Notes under the pieces: generated by a model | Seen by the model: only the letters and a program-made list of their open reading frames with translations | Told to the model about the DNA's origin: nothing | Databases searched by the model: none | Program-made: the position numbers and the translations under genes | Part shown: piece after piece, positions 51,132 to 58,991 of the stretch | Position numbering within the stretch: position 1 is the stretch's first letter | How the letters are laid out: each line of letters starts with the position of its first letter | Origin: an uncultured Treponema sp. | GTDB lineage: Bacteria; Spirochaetota; Spirochaetia; Treponematales; Treponemataceae | Reading direction: 5' to 3' | Assembly: GCA_946410085.1 (NCBI GenBank) | Contig: CAMJZA010000012.1 | Span: 1-61,927 of the forward strand | DNA length: 61,927 nt

Positions 51132-52196
51132 ATGAAGTCCGTCTTTGCAATGCTTGTGCTGTGTGCAGGCATTTCCTGCTGTACTGTGTATACCCCCCCC
51201 CCTACCCAGACAACAACAGTCCGAGTGACTGAACCGCAGGTTGCTGCGGCAGTGACAGGGGAAAGCCGGGCTGAGGCATTGCCGGAGGACGCCGTGACTG
51301 GCGCTCGTGAAGACACTGTGCCGGCCGGAACTGCCGCTTTTGACAGCGAACAGCCGATTCAGATTGCCCGGCTTGAAAGTAAGATCCGGGAGCTTGAAAA
51401 GTCGCACCGGATGTTCTTCACATACTACATGTGGCTCACGGCAACCATCCTGACCGGAGCGTTCATCCTGATTCTGCTGAACGCACGGGAGAGCAGGCGC
51501 AAGGACCGGATCATCTATAATTCCGAGCAGTTCCTGCAGCATTCCATGCAGGTGCAGGAGGCGGAGCGCAAGCGGATAAGCCTGGATCTGCACGATTCCA
51601 TCGCACAGGGCCTGCGCTATGTCTCGCTCCTTGCGGAGAACCTGCAGGACAGGGATGCCGCGCAGAAAATCATTGCCGTGCAGAACGAGAATATCGAAAG
51701 TATCCGCAGGCTCTGCTACAACCTCACGCCGCCTGCCATCACGGAAAGCAACCTGATTCCGTCGCTTATTCTCCTGGGGCAGAAGATTTTTGACACCGGC
51801 AGTTCGGACTTTCAGTTCCGCGTTGCCAGTGAACCGGCGGTCAGCTTTGAGCACTGGGACGAGAATGCGCTGATGAACCTGTACCGCATCGTGCAGGAGG
51901 CACTGCAGAACATCCAGAAGCATGCGCAGGCGGGCGAGGCGACCGTATTCTTTAAGGGTGGTCCTGCGAACGGCAGTAAAAGCGGCAGGCCGGCTTTCCT
52001 CAAGGTCATCATCACCGATGACGGCTGCGGCATGGATGCAGGTCTGGTCGCCCGCTTAAACGATGCCACGTTTGAACACGTGGAAAACCTGCACTTTGGC
52101 CTGCGGAACATCTTTGAGCGGGCGAAGCTGCTGGACGGAAAGGTAACCTACTTTTCCGAGGAAGGCTGCGGGACGAGGCTTACGGTGGAGATTTGA
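51132..52196 (+). CDS. Histidine kinase (HisKA_3/HATPase) with C10 tract
   Basis: A 354-residue sensor kinase. A lipoprotein-like signal sequence (AGISCC near residue 16) is followed by TPPPT encoded by C10, a linker of 70 residues, one helix at about 95-117, then HisKA_3 with the phospho-acceptor His154 in ERKRISLDLHDSIAQG. HATPase_c follows: NLYRIVQEALQNIQKHA (N box), DDGCGMD (G1) and FGLRNIFERAK. It belongs to the NarX/DegS class that signals to LuxR-type regulators, such as the one 3 nt downstream. In this sequence the frame is intact (ON). Confidence 0.9.
   Translation: MKSVFAMLVLCAGISCCTVYTPPPTQTTTVRVTEPQVAAAVTGESRAEALPEDAVTGAREDTVPAGTAAFDSEQPIQIARLESKIRELEKSHRMFFTYYMWLTATILTGAFILILLNARESRRKDRIIYNSEQFLQHSMQVQEAERKRISLDLHDSIAQGLRYVSLLAENLQDRDAAQKIIAVQNENIESIRRLCYNLTPPAITESNLIPSLILLGQKIFDTGSSDFQFRVASEPAVSFEHWDENALMNLYRIVQEALQNIQKHAQAGEATVFFKGGPANGSKSGRPAFLKVIITDDGCGMDAGLVARLNDATFEHVENLHFGLRNIFERAKLLDGKVTYFSEEGCGTRLTVEI
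51193..51202 (+). repeat. C10 homopolymer in the kinase N-terminal coding region
   Basis: Ten consecutive C residues encode part of Thr-Pro-Pro-Pro-Thr at codons 21-25, just after the signal sequence. A one-base change would abolish the kinase. Confidence 0.95.
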
Positions 52197-52199
52197 GGG

Positions 52200-52823
52200 A
52201 TGGACATGGAGAAGACCTTTTATATCATCGATGATCACGAGATGCTGCGGGTGGGGACCGCAGCCTACATAGCGGCCCACTCTGACTGGCGCAGCTGCGG
52301 GAATGCCGGTGACGGGGATACGGCTCTTGCCGATTTTGAACGCCTTGCCCGTGCCGGGACACTGCCTGCCGTCATCATCTGTGACCTGAACTTTTACGGC
52401 GAGGACTCCGGTTTTGCTCTGGTGAAGCGCATGCATGCCCTGTACCCGCAGCAGCGGATAATCGTCTATTCGATGTTCTTCGCGCCCGGAATCGTACAGA
52501 ATGCCATGCAGGACGGGGCCTGCGGCTACGTGTCAAAGATTGCCTCGTCTGATGAGCTGCTGTGCTGCATGGAGCATGTGCTTGCGGGTGAGGTCTTTAT
52601 TCAGAACGAACTGCAGGAACGGCTGGAGCAGTTCAACTCCTTTGCCGATGCACTGACCCACCGCGAAAAGGAAGTGATGGACCTGCTCGTGCGCCGGATG
52701 AGCAATGATCAGATTGCCGAGACGCTACAGCTGAAGCGGCGGGCGGTGGAAAATTATATTTCAAGCATCTACGATAAAACCGGCATAAACGACCGGGCCG
52801 AGCTGGTAAAACGCTTCGGCTAG
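52200..52823 (+). CDS. NarL/LuxR-type response regulator
   Basis: A 207-residue regulator. The receiver domain has the acidic pair in IIDDHEM (residues 9-13) and phospho-acceptor Asp62 in VIICDLNF; Lys near 112 in GYVSKI completes the site. The C-terminal LuxR domain (ALTHREKEVMDLLVRRMSND, then AVENYISSIYDKTGIND) binds DNA. The gene follows the kinase after 3 nt; two ATGs 6 nt apart are possible. It is a candidate to bind the GTGAGT-N3-ACTCAC box upstream of its own operon. Confidence 0.92.
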   Translation: MDMEKTFYIIDDHEMLRVGTAAYIAAHSDWRSCGNAGDGDTALADFERLARAGTLPAVIICDLNFYGEDSGFALVKRMHALYPQQRIIVYSMFFAPGIVQNAMQDGACGYVSKIASSDELLCCMEHVLAGEVFIQNELQERLEQFNSFADALTHREKEVMDLLVRRMSNDQIAETLQLKRRAVENYISSIYDKTGINDRAELVKRFG

Positions 52824-52825
52824 GG

Positions 52826-52916
52826 AAAGGCGGCCGGGCCAACGGCCGTTGCCAACGGCTGGAGCGGGGGCGCTGTAGGCGGGTCGACTGTAATAGAGGA
52901 CGGGGCCGCCTTTTAA
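52826..52916 (+). terminator. Long-stem terminator after the two-component operon
   Basis: AAAGGCGGCC (52826-52835) pairs with GGCCGCCTTT (52904-52913) and a T follows. The roughly 68-nt loop contains further CCAACGGC repeats. No classical long U-run, so termination strength is uncertain. Confidence 0.45.
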
Positions 52917-52994
52917 CTGGAGACGCCTGCCCCTTTCCCATTCTTGCCCGCCATGCTATAATGGCTTAATAGCGTATATTCGGAGGGCACGAGC

Positions 52995-53364
52995 ATGGGA
53001 ATCTACCTGAACCCGGGGAACCAGAACTTTGTCGAGGTCTTGAACGAGGGCAACTACGTGGACAAGACCATGCTGATTGACGTGACGAACGCCCAGCTCG
53101 GTAAGCCCACGTTCAAGTTCATCTGCGTCAGCCGCCCGCGCAGGTTCGGAAAGTCCATTCTATACCTTCGAGCGGAAGTGCAGGGAGTCGGCGGAGGTGG
53201 AGCTTGGTGATGCGACCCACCACGTCATGTTCAACGCGGCGGCCTACGAGAATGCGACCGACCCTGAGATAAAGGCGTTCCTTGCGTTCGTGAAGGACAA
53301 CAAGGCTGAATCTGACTTGACAAGGGAGACGGGGCTTTCTGCAGAGATTGTGGTGACACTCTGA
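52995..53364 (+). pseudogene. Chimeric relic: AAA-ATPase-like 5' end joined to Rpn-nuclease-like 3' end
   Basis: GGAGGG and ATG 52995 open MGIYLNPGNQNFVEVLNEGN, YVDKTMLID and CVSRPRRFGKS, the start and truncated Walker A of the large AAA-ATPase-like/PD-(D/E)XK family. At about 53160 the homology switches to YTFERKCRESAEVELGDATH, KAFLAFVKDNKAESDL, typical of the C-terminal part of Rpn-like recombination-promoting nucleases, in another frame. The stop of the second part is 53364. Two unrelated mobile-type genes were joined by a deletion. Confidence 0.6.
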
Positions 53365-53439
53365 CAGAAAACCCCTGTGCGCTGAACCCGTCCCTTCCCT
53401 GACTACTGGGGCAGGGGCGTGATGTCCGGCTGTAGCCCC

Positions 53440-55542
53440 TTAGCTAATAATGCCGCATTCGTGGGCAAAGTATTCCCAAATCAGGACCATCGCCATGGTG
53501 TCAAGCTCGCAATAACGGAGGAGAGCTTCGCGAATCGTCTCTACGCGCACTCCGCCCGCAGTGGCCCCGTCATGCGGGAAGGTCTGCAGGTAGCGGTAGA
53601 CGACAAGGGGCAGGCCGCCGTTGTTTATCTTCGTGTCCTCTTCAAACCCTCCGTCGTCCTCATCCTGGCTGCTGCCAATCAGTTGCGTCAGCTGGTCATT
53701 TGTCAGGTCGCCGTCTTTTGCGAGCCGTTCGATTATGACGTCCTCAATCTCCCCCAGGGTCGGCAGGACCTTGTAGGGATTCTGCACGTTGCCGCTTTCG
53801 TCCTTTGTAAGGAGGGCGATTGCCGTGTCCGCCGTGTAGTTCAGGCTCTTTATCGTTGAACCGTAGATGGGCTTTCCGTATTTTTCCTGCAGGAAGCTGC
53901 TGCTTTGCAGGACTGCGGGCAGCACCTGCTTGATGGAATTGGAGCCCTGCATTGACGGATGCCAGTAGAAGCGCTTCACGATGTCGCACAGGTCAATCAT
54001 GTCGCGCTCGCCGCCATGCGTTATGCTCTTGATGAAGGCCATGAGCTCGTCTTTGTCTTTTTCATCGGAAGCCGCAATCTGATCGTGGATTCCGTTCAAT
54101 ATCGTGTTCTCGTGGTGGGAGTAGCGGAATACAGAGCCGTCGTCCTGCTCAAGCTGCTTCTTGAGTTCACGAACGAAGGTAAAATTCGGACAGCCGTCGG
54201 AGTCAATGTCCAGAAACTGCCCTGCGTGCTCAATCGTCCCGTCCGCCTTGATGATGTGGTGCGAGAACTGGAAGGCGATGTTCTCATAGGGGCGCAGGTT
54301 CGTATGATAGGGCAGCGCGGACGCGGTGGTCTCGAAGTCTATCATGTGGAGCGGATACTTCCAGCCCTGCATCTCGGCCCTCAGTTCGTCTGTAAGGATA
54401 ACCGGTTCGTTCCTGCCATGCTTCACGCTGTCAATGTGGAGCCATTTTCTCTCGCTGGTGGAAAGTCCCGGCTTCCCGTCTGGTTTTGATGGATACTTTT
54501 GTTCGGTAATGTCCGAGATGAAATAAATGTGTTCTTTTATCCAGTTGTCTTTCGTGTTTTCACCTCTGGTCAGACCCGTGCCATTCAAGTCCTTTATCAG
54601 CGGCTTTTCAAAGTCCGCGTCAGTTAAATGCGCCCTCTCTTTCCAACATTCGACAAAGCCGCTTTTCTTGTGGGCTGCCTTTCCCTCCTCCGACAGCGTG
54701 AACGGGCATTTGAAGCATTTTGCCCCCAGCGGCTGGTAGACTTTCTCGTTCTTTACATATCGCTCGGACTGCTCTTGGACAAAGTCCTCGAATTTTTTGC
54801 CCATCTTCTTAATCTGCTCGCCGGTCCTGCCTTCTATTATCATGTCACATTCTTTGTCCACATCAAACGGGACGATGACATGCTCATGCTCCGCCGCAAG
54901 GATTGCCTGTGCCTCCGGGGTGGGCTCCGCACAGGTCCTGCCGTCCGGGCCCTTTTTTATCCTGAACAGGGCATTGAGCTTGGGGATGCTGTTCACCTTC
55001 GTTTTGTCGGCGAGCATCAGGAAAGCGCGGATGGTGAAGGGCTGGTCAGGATACAGCTCCTTGAGGGCATGCGACACGACCCATTTCTGGAAAGCGACGT
55101 CGTATACATATTCCCAAATATCTCCGTCAATTGATTCGTTGTCCTTCTTCAGGAAAGACTTCCCCGTCTCCCAGGACTTCGCCTTGACTTCGATGAGATT
55201 GACATTGTTGCCGTCCTTCTGGATGATGTCCGCGCGGACAAAGCAGTTCCTGTACTGGAACGCGGCTTCCGCTATGTTCACCGTGTCCTGCCCGAACAGC
55301 TCGCGGGTTCTTCCAAGCGGCGCATCATAGCCATGGAGATTTCCCAAGTCGTTCTCGTCGCTCACGTTGCAGTAGATTTTCGCGATGGCCCCGACCTGGA
55401 AGCCGCCTTCGGCAAGCGACTTCAGGAACTCGTCATTTACTGACTGGTTCTCATATTCTTCATTGCGGGAATAATATGCCTGCATGGGGCAGTGCAAGGC
55501 CATCTTGAACGCTGATTTCGTAAAAAGATTCTGATTGTCCAT
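53440..55542 (-). CDS. DUF2779 protein with Cas4-like nuclease N-terminus
   Basis: About 700 residues. The N-terminal half shows PD-(D/E)XK features (FVRADIIQKDGNN then LIEVKAKS near residue 130) and a cysteine cluster (GAKCFKCPF, VECW) like Cas4/RecB-type iron-sulfur nucleases. The C-terminal half is the DUF2779 domain with HMIDFETTASALPYHTNLRP, an RNase H-like exonuclease motif (D-x-E) and late CELDTMAMVLIWE. Function not established; a nucleic-acid processing or defence role is inference. The start 55542 is supported by a promoter seven bases upstream. Divergent from the GIY-YIG gene. Confidence 0.82.
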   Translation of the reverse strand: MDNQNLFTKSAFKMALHCPMQAYYSRNEEYENQSVNDEFLKSLAEGGFQVGAIAKIYCNVSDENDLGNLHGYDAPLGRTRELFGQDTVNIAEAAFQYRNCFVRADIIQKDGNNVNLIEVKAKSWETGKSFLKKDNESIDGDIWEYVYDVAFQKWVVSHALKELYPDQPFTIRAFLMLADKTKVNSIPKLNALFRIKKGPDGRTCAEPTPEAQAILAAEHEHVIVPFDVDKECDMIIEGRTGEQIKKMGKKFEDFVQEQSERYVKNEKVYQPLGAKCFKCPFTLSEEGKAAHKKSGFVECWKERAHLTDADFEKPLIKDLNGTGLTRGENTKDNWIKEHIYFISDITEQKYPSKPDGKPGLSTSERKWLHIDSVKHGRNEPVILTDELRAEMQGWKYPLHMIDFETTASALPYHTNLRPYENIAFQFSHHIIKADGTIEHAGQFLDIDSDGCPNFTFVRELKKQLEQDDGSVFRYSHHENTILNGIHDQIAASDEKDKDELMAFIKSITHGGERDMIDLCDIVKRFYWHPSMQGSNSIKQVLPAVLQSSSFLQEKYGKPIYGSTIKSLNYTADTAIALLTKDESGNVQNPYKVLPTLGEIEDVIIERLAKDGDLTNDQLTQLIGSSQDEDDGGFEEDTKINNGGLPLVVYRYLQTFPHDGATAGGVRVETIREALLRYCELDTMAMVLIWEYFAHECGIIS

Positions 55543-55549
55543 ACAGAGT

Positions 55550-55578
55550 ACGATACGTGCGGAAATTCCAAAAGTCAA
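55550..55578 (-). promoter_or_regulatory. Leaderless promoter of the DUF2779 gene
   Basis: On the minus strand TTGACT (55578-55573), 17-bp spacer, TATCGT (55555-55550), seven bases, ATG. Confidence 0.55.
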
Positions 55579-55636
55579 GAGCCAGTTGCAAAAGTCGGTC
55601 ACTTTTGCACTAAAAACGGCAAAAAAGTCAAAAACG

Positions 55637-55680
55637 GTGCGTTAAACTCACTGGATTCTGTCTGGGAGGGGTGGTAGAAT
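55637..55680 (+). promoter_or_regulatory. Accessory promoter box, copy 3 (GIY-YIG gene)
   Basis: GTGCGT-TAA-ACTCAC (55637-55651), CTGGAT (55651-55656), 18-bp spacer, TAGAAT (55675-55680). Preceded by GTCAAAAACG, as in copy 4. Confidence 0.75.
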
Positions 55681-55733
55681 GAAGGAAACAATTATTTTTG
55701 TCGGCGGACGGTTAAACGCAAGGAAAAAAGAAT

Positions 55734-56609
55734 ATGGCATTCAGATTAAATGACCTTTTGCACTTTGGGGAAGATGAAATTGGTAATGTGAAAATCCGTT
55801 TTTGCAAGGTGGCTAGACAGGACGAGGGGGGGCAGGATGATACATCACCCCGTAGGACCGCATACGAGGAATTTCTTACAAATCCAGAAAAGGTAAATAA
55901 CGAATGGCTTTTGTGGAGGACTACGCAAAACCCCTTTTCCGAAGGAGAAATAGCTATTTGCTTTATTCCTCTTGATAATGGAGCTACTGACAGGTGGCTA
56001 ATAACCACGATAAAAAGAATAACCGCCGTGCGGCCAGAAGGTCAGGAGCCTGGAATCGCTTATGAAGCGGAAGAATTGGATGGATTCGAAGCTCTGTTTG
56101 GACGTGTAATAGTGAAGTATCATAAAAGTTTTCAGAGTTCATATGTCCGCTTGAATACAATTGAGGATGAAATCGAAGTTTGCGAGATACTGCCAGAGCG
56201 GTATACAGAGAGTGAATTCCCGGGGTATGACAGAGTTAGGCTATCTTATAAACAGCTTTCACATATTTTGGAGAGAGGCATCGGCAACTGGATTGGAGCT
56301 CTGGAAAATCAGAAAGCTGTATACCTCATTACCGACAAGAAAACAGGAAAACTGTATGTCGGTTCCGCAACAGGTGACAACGGAATGCTGTTGCAGCGTT
56401 GGAAGAACTATGTTGATAACGGAACTGGTGGTAATGTGGATTTTGAAAAGCTTAAGAAGGAGAAAGGTTTCGATTATATTAAGGAAAACTTCCAATACTC
56501 GATTCTCGAAATTTTCAACGGTACTACGGATTCCAAAAAAATAGTTGAGAGGGAGCACTGGTGGATGGAAACCCTCATGACTCGTGAATTCGGATACAAC
56601 AATAATTAA
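55734..56609 (+). CDS. GIY-YIG nuclease-domain protein
   Basis: A 291-residue protein. The last 100 residues are a GIY-YIG-type nuclease: AVYLITDKKTGKLYVGSAT near 203-221 supplies the two Tyr-containing motifs, and later Glu in EREHWWMETLM near 275 is the metal-binding acid. The first 190 residues are an uncharacterised domain with acidic clusters. Codons are A+T-rich relative to neighbours. AAGGA precedes the ATG. Substrate unknown. It is divergent from the DUF2779 gene and transcribed from box copy 3. Confidence 0.8.
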   Translation: MAFRLNDLLHFGEDEIGNVKIRFCKVARQDEGGQDDTSPRRTAYEEFLTNPEKVNNEWLLWRTTQNPFSEGEIAICFIPLDNGATDRWLITTIKRITAVRPEGQEPGIAYEAEELDGFEALFGRVIVKYHKSFQSSYVRLNTIEDEIEVCEILPERYTESEFPGYDRVRLSYKQLSHILERGIGNWIGALENQKAVYLITDKKTGKLYVGSATGDNGMLLQRWKNYVDNGTGGNVDFEKLKKEKGFDYIKENFQYSILEIFNGTTDSKKIVEREHWWMETLMTREFGYNNN

Positions 56610-56939
56610 AAATAAATTGAGCCGTTCCAGTCTCTACAGAGGCTGGAGTTGCAGAAAAACAGGCGAACGATATGAGTGAAGAAGAGAAGACAGGTATTTA
56701 TGTAGAGGATCTCCCTAGAACCGAGGCTGTGACGGCAGGAAGGGATGCGTAAACGTGCGCCGCGGCACAACGGATGAATTGAGGTTTACAAAAAAGGGAA
56801 AAAAACAAAGCCAAGAAAAAGTTCAAGAGGCATATCGAGGCGGTCGTTTGCCCTTGCCTTCATCTGTTTTCTGTTCTGCCAAAAGCTTCATTAGTTCCAT
56901 ACCCAGCCTGCAAAAGAGCCTTTGACAGTAAGCAAAAAA

Positions 56940-57042
56940 CAGGTAACAAGGCTAGTTACATGCTGTAACTAGCCTTGTTGCAGTTTGTAACTGGTCTTAT
57001 TACATACTGTAACCTGTCCTGTTGCAAGGTAATTGCCTGTCA
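56940..57042. repeat. Degenerate 22-bp repeats and 13-bp-stem hairpin
   Basis: CAAGGCTAGTTAC-atgct-GTAACTAGCCTTG is a perfect inverted repeat (56947-56977). From 56956 on, units TTRCANNYTGTAACYNGYCY recur every 22 bp (56956, 56978, 57000; weaker at 57022). Confidence 0.75.
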
Positions 57043-57238
57043 TTACACTGTCTCTTGCAGACACGGCGCGCGGGTCGCCTTCCTTGTAATTGAGCTGTAT
57101 GAGGGGGTGGACATCGTAACAGGGATATTCACAGCCACCTGTGCTCCTGCCCTTGTTCGGGGCGCGGTCGCACCAGCCGCCCGGGGCAGACGGCAGGCTT
57201 CTTCGCGTTACCTCCGCTTCTATGAACGGAGGTTAAAC

Positions 57239-57260
57239 AACGCTTTTTTGGCGTTTTTTT
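57239..57260 (+). terminator. Rho-independent terminator-like hairpin
   Basis: AACGC-ttttttg-GCGTT followed by TTTTT. It lies just before a strong promoter. Confidence 0.55.
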
Positions 57261-57272
57261 CTATTTTTTTTC

Positions 57273-57301
57273 TTGACAGATTTACATGATGGTATTATAC
57301 T
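57273..57301 (+). promoter_or_regulatory. Strong promoter with long downstream leader
   Basis: Perfect TTGACA (57273-57278), 17-bp spacer, TATACT (57296-57301). The first good start codon is 345 bp away, so it makes either a long leader for the BspA-like gene or a small RNA. GGCATCGG/CCCGATG forms a hairpin near 57330-57350. Confidence 0.6.
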
Positions 57302-57533
57302 GAATACTATAACCTTAGTAGGGGAATTGGCATCGGCTGTGTCCCGATGATGGTTTTCGTCTTTTGTAAATAAATCACAAGTTTTTTGTCTCAATTCTCG
57401 TTTTTGTTCTAATCATATCTTTTCGGACTGGTCTTTCATACATGTACCAGTGCCTGCTGTGCGGCGCTTAGAGAGCCCGTTTGGTTCGCTCAGGACCGGC
57501 GGGCGGCGTGTTCTTCCTGTCTTCCAGCCGCCG

Positions 57534-57552
57534 TTATCACTATTTGATAATG
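57534..57552 (+). promoter_or_regulatory. Shared palindrome, copy 1
   Basis: TTATCA-ctatt-TGATAA plus TG, upstream of the BspA-like gene. The identical 19-mer recurs at 58905. Confidence 0.65.
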
Positions 57553-57646
57553 AAATTTCGTATAGTAAATCGTGAGGGATGGTCTGACGGTGCAGAATAT
57601 GCCGGCAGGTTCATGTACGCTTTTACATATAATAGGAGAAAATGGT

Positions 57647-58795
57647 ATGAGCTCTTCGAGTAAGGACTGGGATTTCTGGGATGTCAGGAATGGAGTGCTG
57701 ATCAGGTGCAGCTGTCAGGCGGAATCGGTCATCATTCGCTCTGGTGTTCAGAAAATTGCCGCTGCTGCTTTTAACGACTGTCCGTCGATGACCTCTGTCG
57801 AAATTCCTGTCAGCGTCACGGACATTGGTGCTGACGCTTTTTCCGGATGCAGGTCATTGACGGAAATCCGCTTTACCGGCACGGTGAAGCAGTGGAGGGC
57901 GGTCACGAAGGTGAGTTCATGGTGCCGCAACACAGCCGTCAAGAACATATTGTGCTCTGACGGCATTGAAGTGTATGCGGCATTCAGCTATGACGGCGAC
58001 GTCCTGTCCCGGTTCGACGGTACTGCTTCTGAGGTGGTCATTCAGGAGGGAACAAAGGAAATAGGCGGCGGGGCTTTTCACGGCTGCGAGACGATTACGT
58101 CTGTCGTCATCCCCGAGGGGATTTCGGAAATCCGCGAGAGTGCTTTTTGCGGCTGTACGGCGTTAAGGTCGGTCGTCATTCCCCCGAGCGTGAAGAGGAT
58201 CAAAGCTTCTGCATTTAGGGGCTGCAGGTCGCTCAGGTCGGTCACCATTCCCAAGGGGGTAAAAGAGATAAGCGCAGGTGCTTTTTGTGGCTGCATATCG
58301 CTTGAGACCATCGCCATTCCTGAAGGAGTACAGATAATTGACGATGAGGCTTTTAAGAACTGCGCATCGCTTTCTTCGGTCATCCTTCCCCGCGGACTGA
58401 AGTCGATCGGTGACCGTGCTTTCCAGAATTGCACGATGCTCAGGTCCGTCACCATTCCCTCTGGCGTTACTTCGATTGGTGATCGTGCTTTCCAGAACTG
58501 CACGATGCTCATGTCCGCCGCCATTCCCGCTGGCGTTCTGTCAGTCGGCAATTGTTCGTTCTTTAACTGTAAGAGGCTCAGGTCCGTCACTATTCCCGCT
58601 GGCATTAGGATAATCGGTGCAGAGGCATTTTCTGACTGCAGGTTGCTGGATAGAATTTGCTTCGGCGGCAGCAGGAAGCAGTGGAATGCCGTTTTGAAGG
58701 GACGGTTCTGGCATAAGTCTTCGGCTGTCAGGTGGGTACGCTGTCTGGATGGCATTTTGGCAAGCTTCAACGACGTTTCCCCGTCAGTTGCATGA
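57647..58795 (+). CDS. BspA-like leucine-rich-repeat protein
   Basis: A 382-residue protein with about 12 LRR_5 repeats of 23 residues, typified by VTIPSGVTSIGDRAFQNCTM. Two neighbouring units near 58404-58530 are almost identical at DNA level. No signal peptide is evident. Two non-LRR stretches (near residues 80-115 and 345-382) share the pattern RKQW-AV-K---W. ATG 57647 has AGGAG 9 nt upstream. BspA-type proteins often mediate adhesion in host-associated bacteria; that role is inferred from the family. Confidence 0.85.
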   Translation: MSSSSKDWDFWDVRNGVLIRCSCQAESVIIRSGVQKIAAAAFNDCPSMTSVEIPVSVTDIGADAFSGCRSLTEIRFTGTVKQWRAVTKVSSWCRNTAVKNILCSDGIEVYAAFSYDGDVLSRFDGTASEVVIQEGTKEIGGGAFHGCETITSVVIPEGISEIRESAFCGCTALRSVVIPPSVKRIKASAFRGCRSLRSVTIPKGVKEISAGAFCGCISLETIAIPEGVQIIDDEAFKNCASLSSVILPRGLKSIGDRAFQNCTMLRSVTIPSGVTSIGDRAFQNCTMLMSAAIPAGVLSVGNCSFFNCKRLRSVTIPAGIRIIGAEAFSDCRLLDRICFGGSRKQWNAVLKGRFWHKSSAVRWVRCLDGILASFNDVSPSVA

Positions 58796-58904
58796 TGGAA
58801 GTTTCCCCCGAGCTGCAGGCGCCCCGGAGGAGGGGCAGCGGGCATCGGGGCTGGGTGCTGTCCGGCGGGCTGTAAACCGGCCTGCCGGCAGATTTTCAAA
58901 CGCA

Positions 58905-58923
58905 TTATCACTATTTGATAATG
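58905..58923 (+). promoter_or_regulatory. Shared palindrome, copy 2
   Basis: The same TTATCA-ctatt-TGATAA-TG 19-mer, 69 bp before the AAA ATPase ATG. TTGATA within it and TACAAT downstream are 19 bp apart and might form the promoter. Confidence 0.65.
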
Positions 58924-58991
58924 CCGCCGTGTACAGTATTACAATCATCGGTTTCGGAAAAACAATTACAATTTTAATTCAGGAGGAACGT

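Larger units (their letters stand above)
56610..57646. other. Accessory non-coding stretch
   Basis: No substantial gene. A short frame MSEEEKTGIYVEDLPRTEAV at 56672-56752 (26 codons) may be a remnant. The stretch also holds 22-bp degenerate repeats, a terminator, a strong promoter and a palindrome, each listed separately. A frame at 56975-57289 looks like random coding. Confidence 0.5.

Noticed and set aside
56975..57289. A 104-codon frame in the accessory gap
   Set aside because: It starts inside the 22-bp repeats and runs through a terminator hairpin; no recognisable domain.
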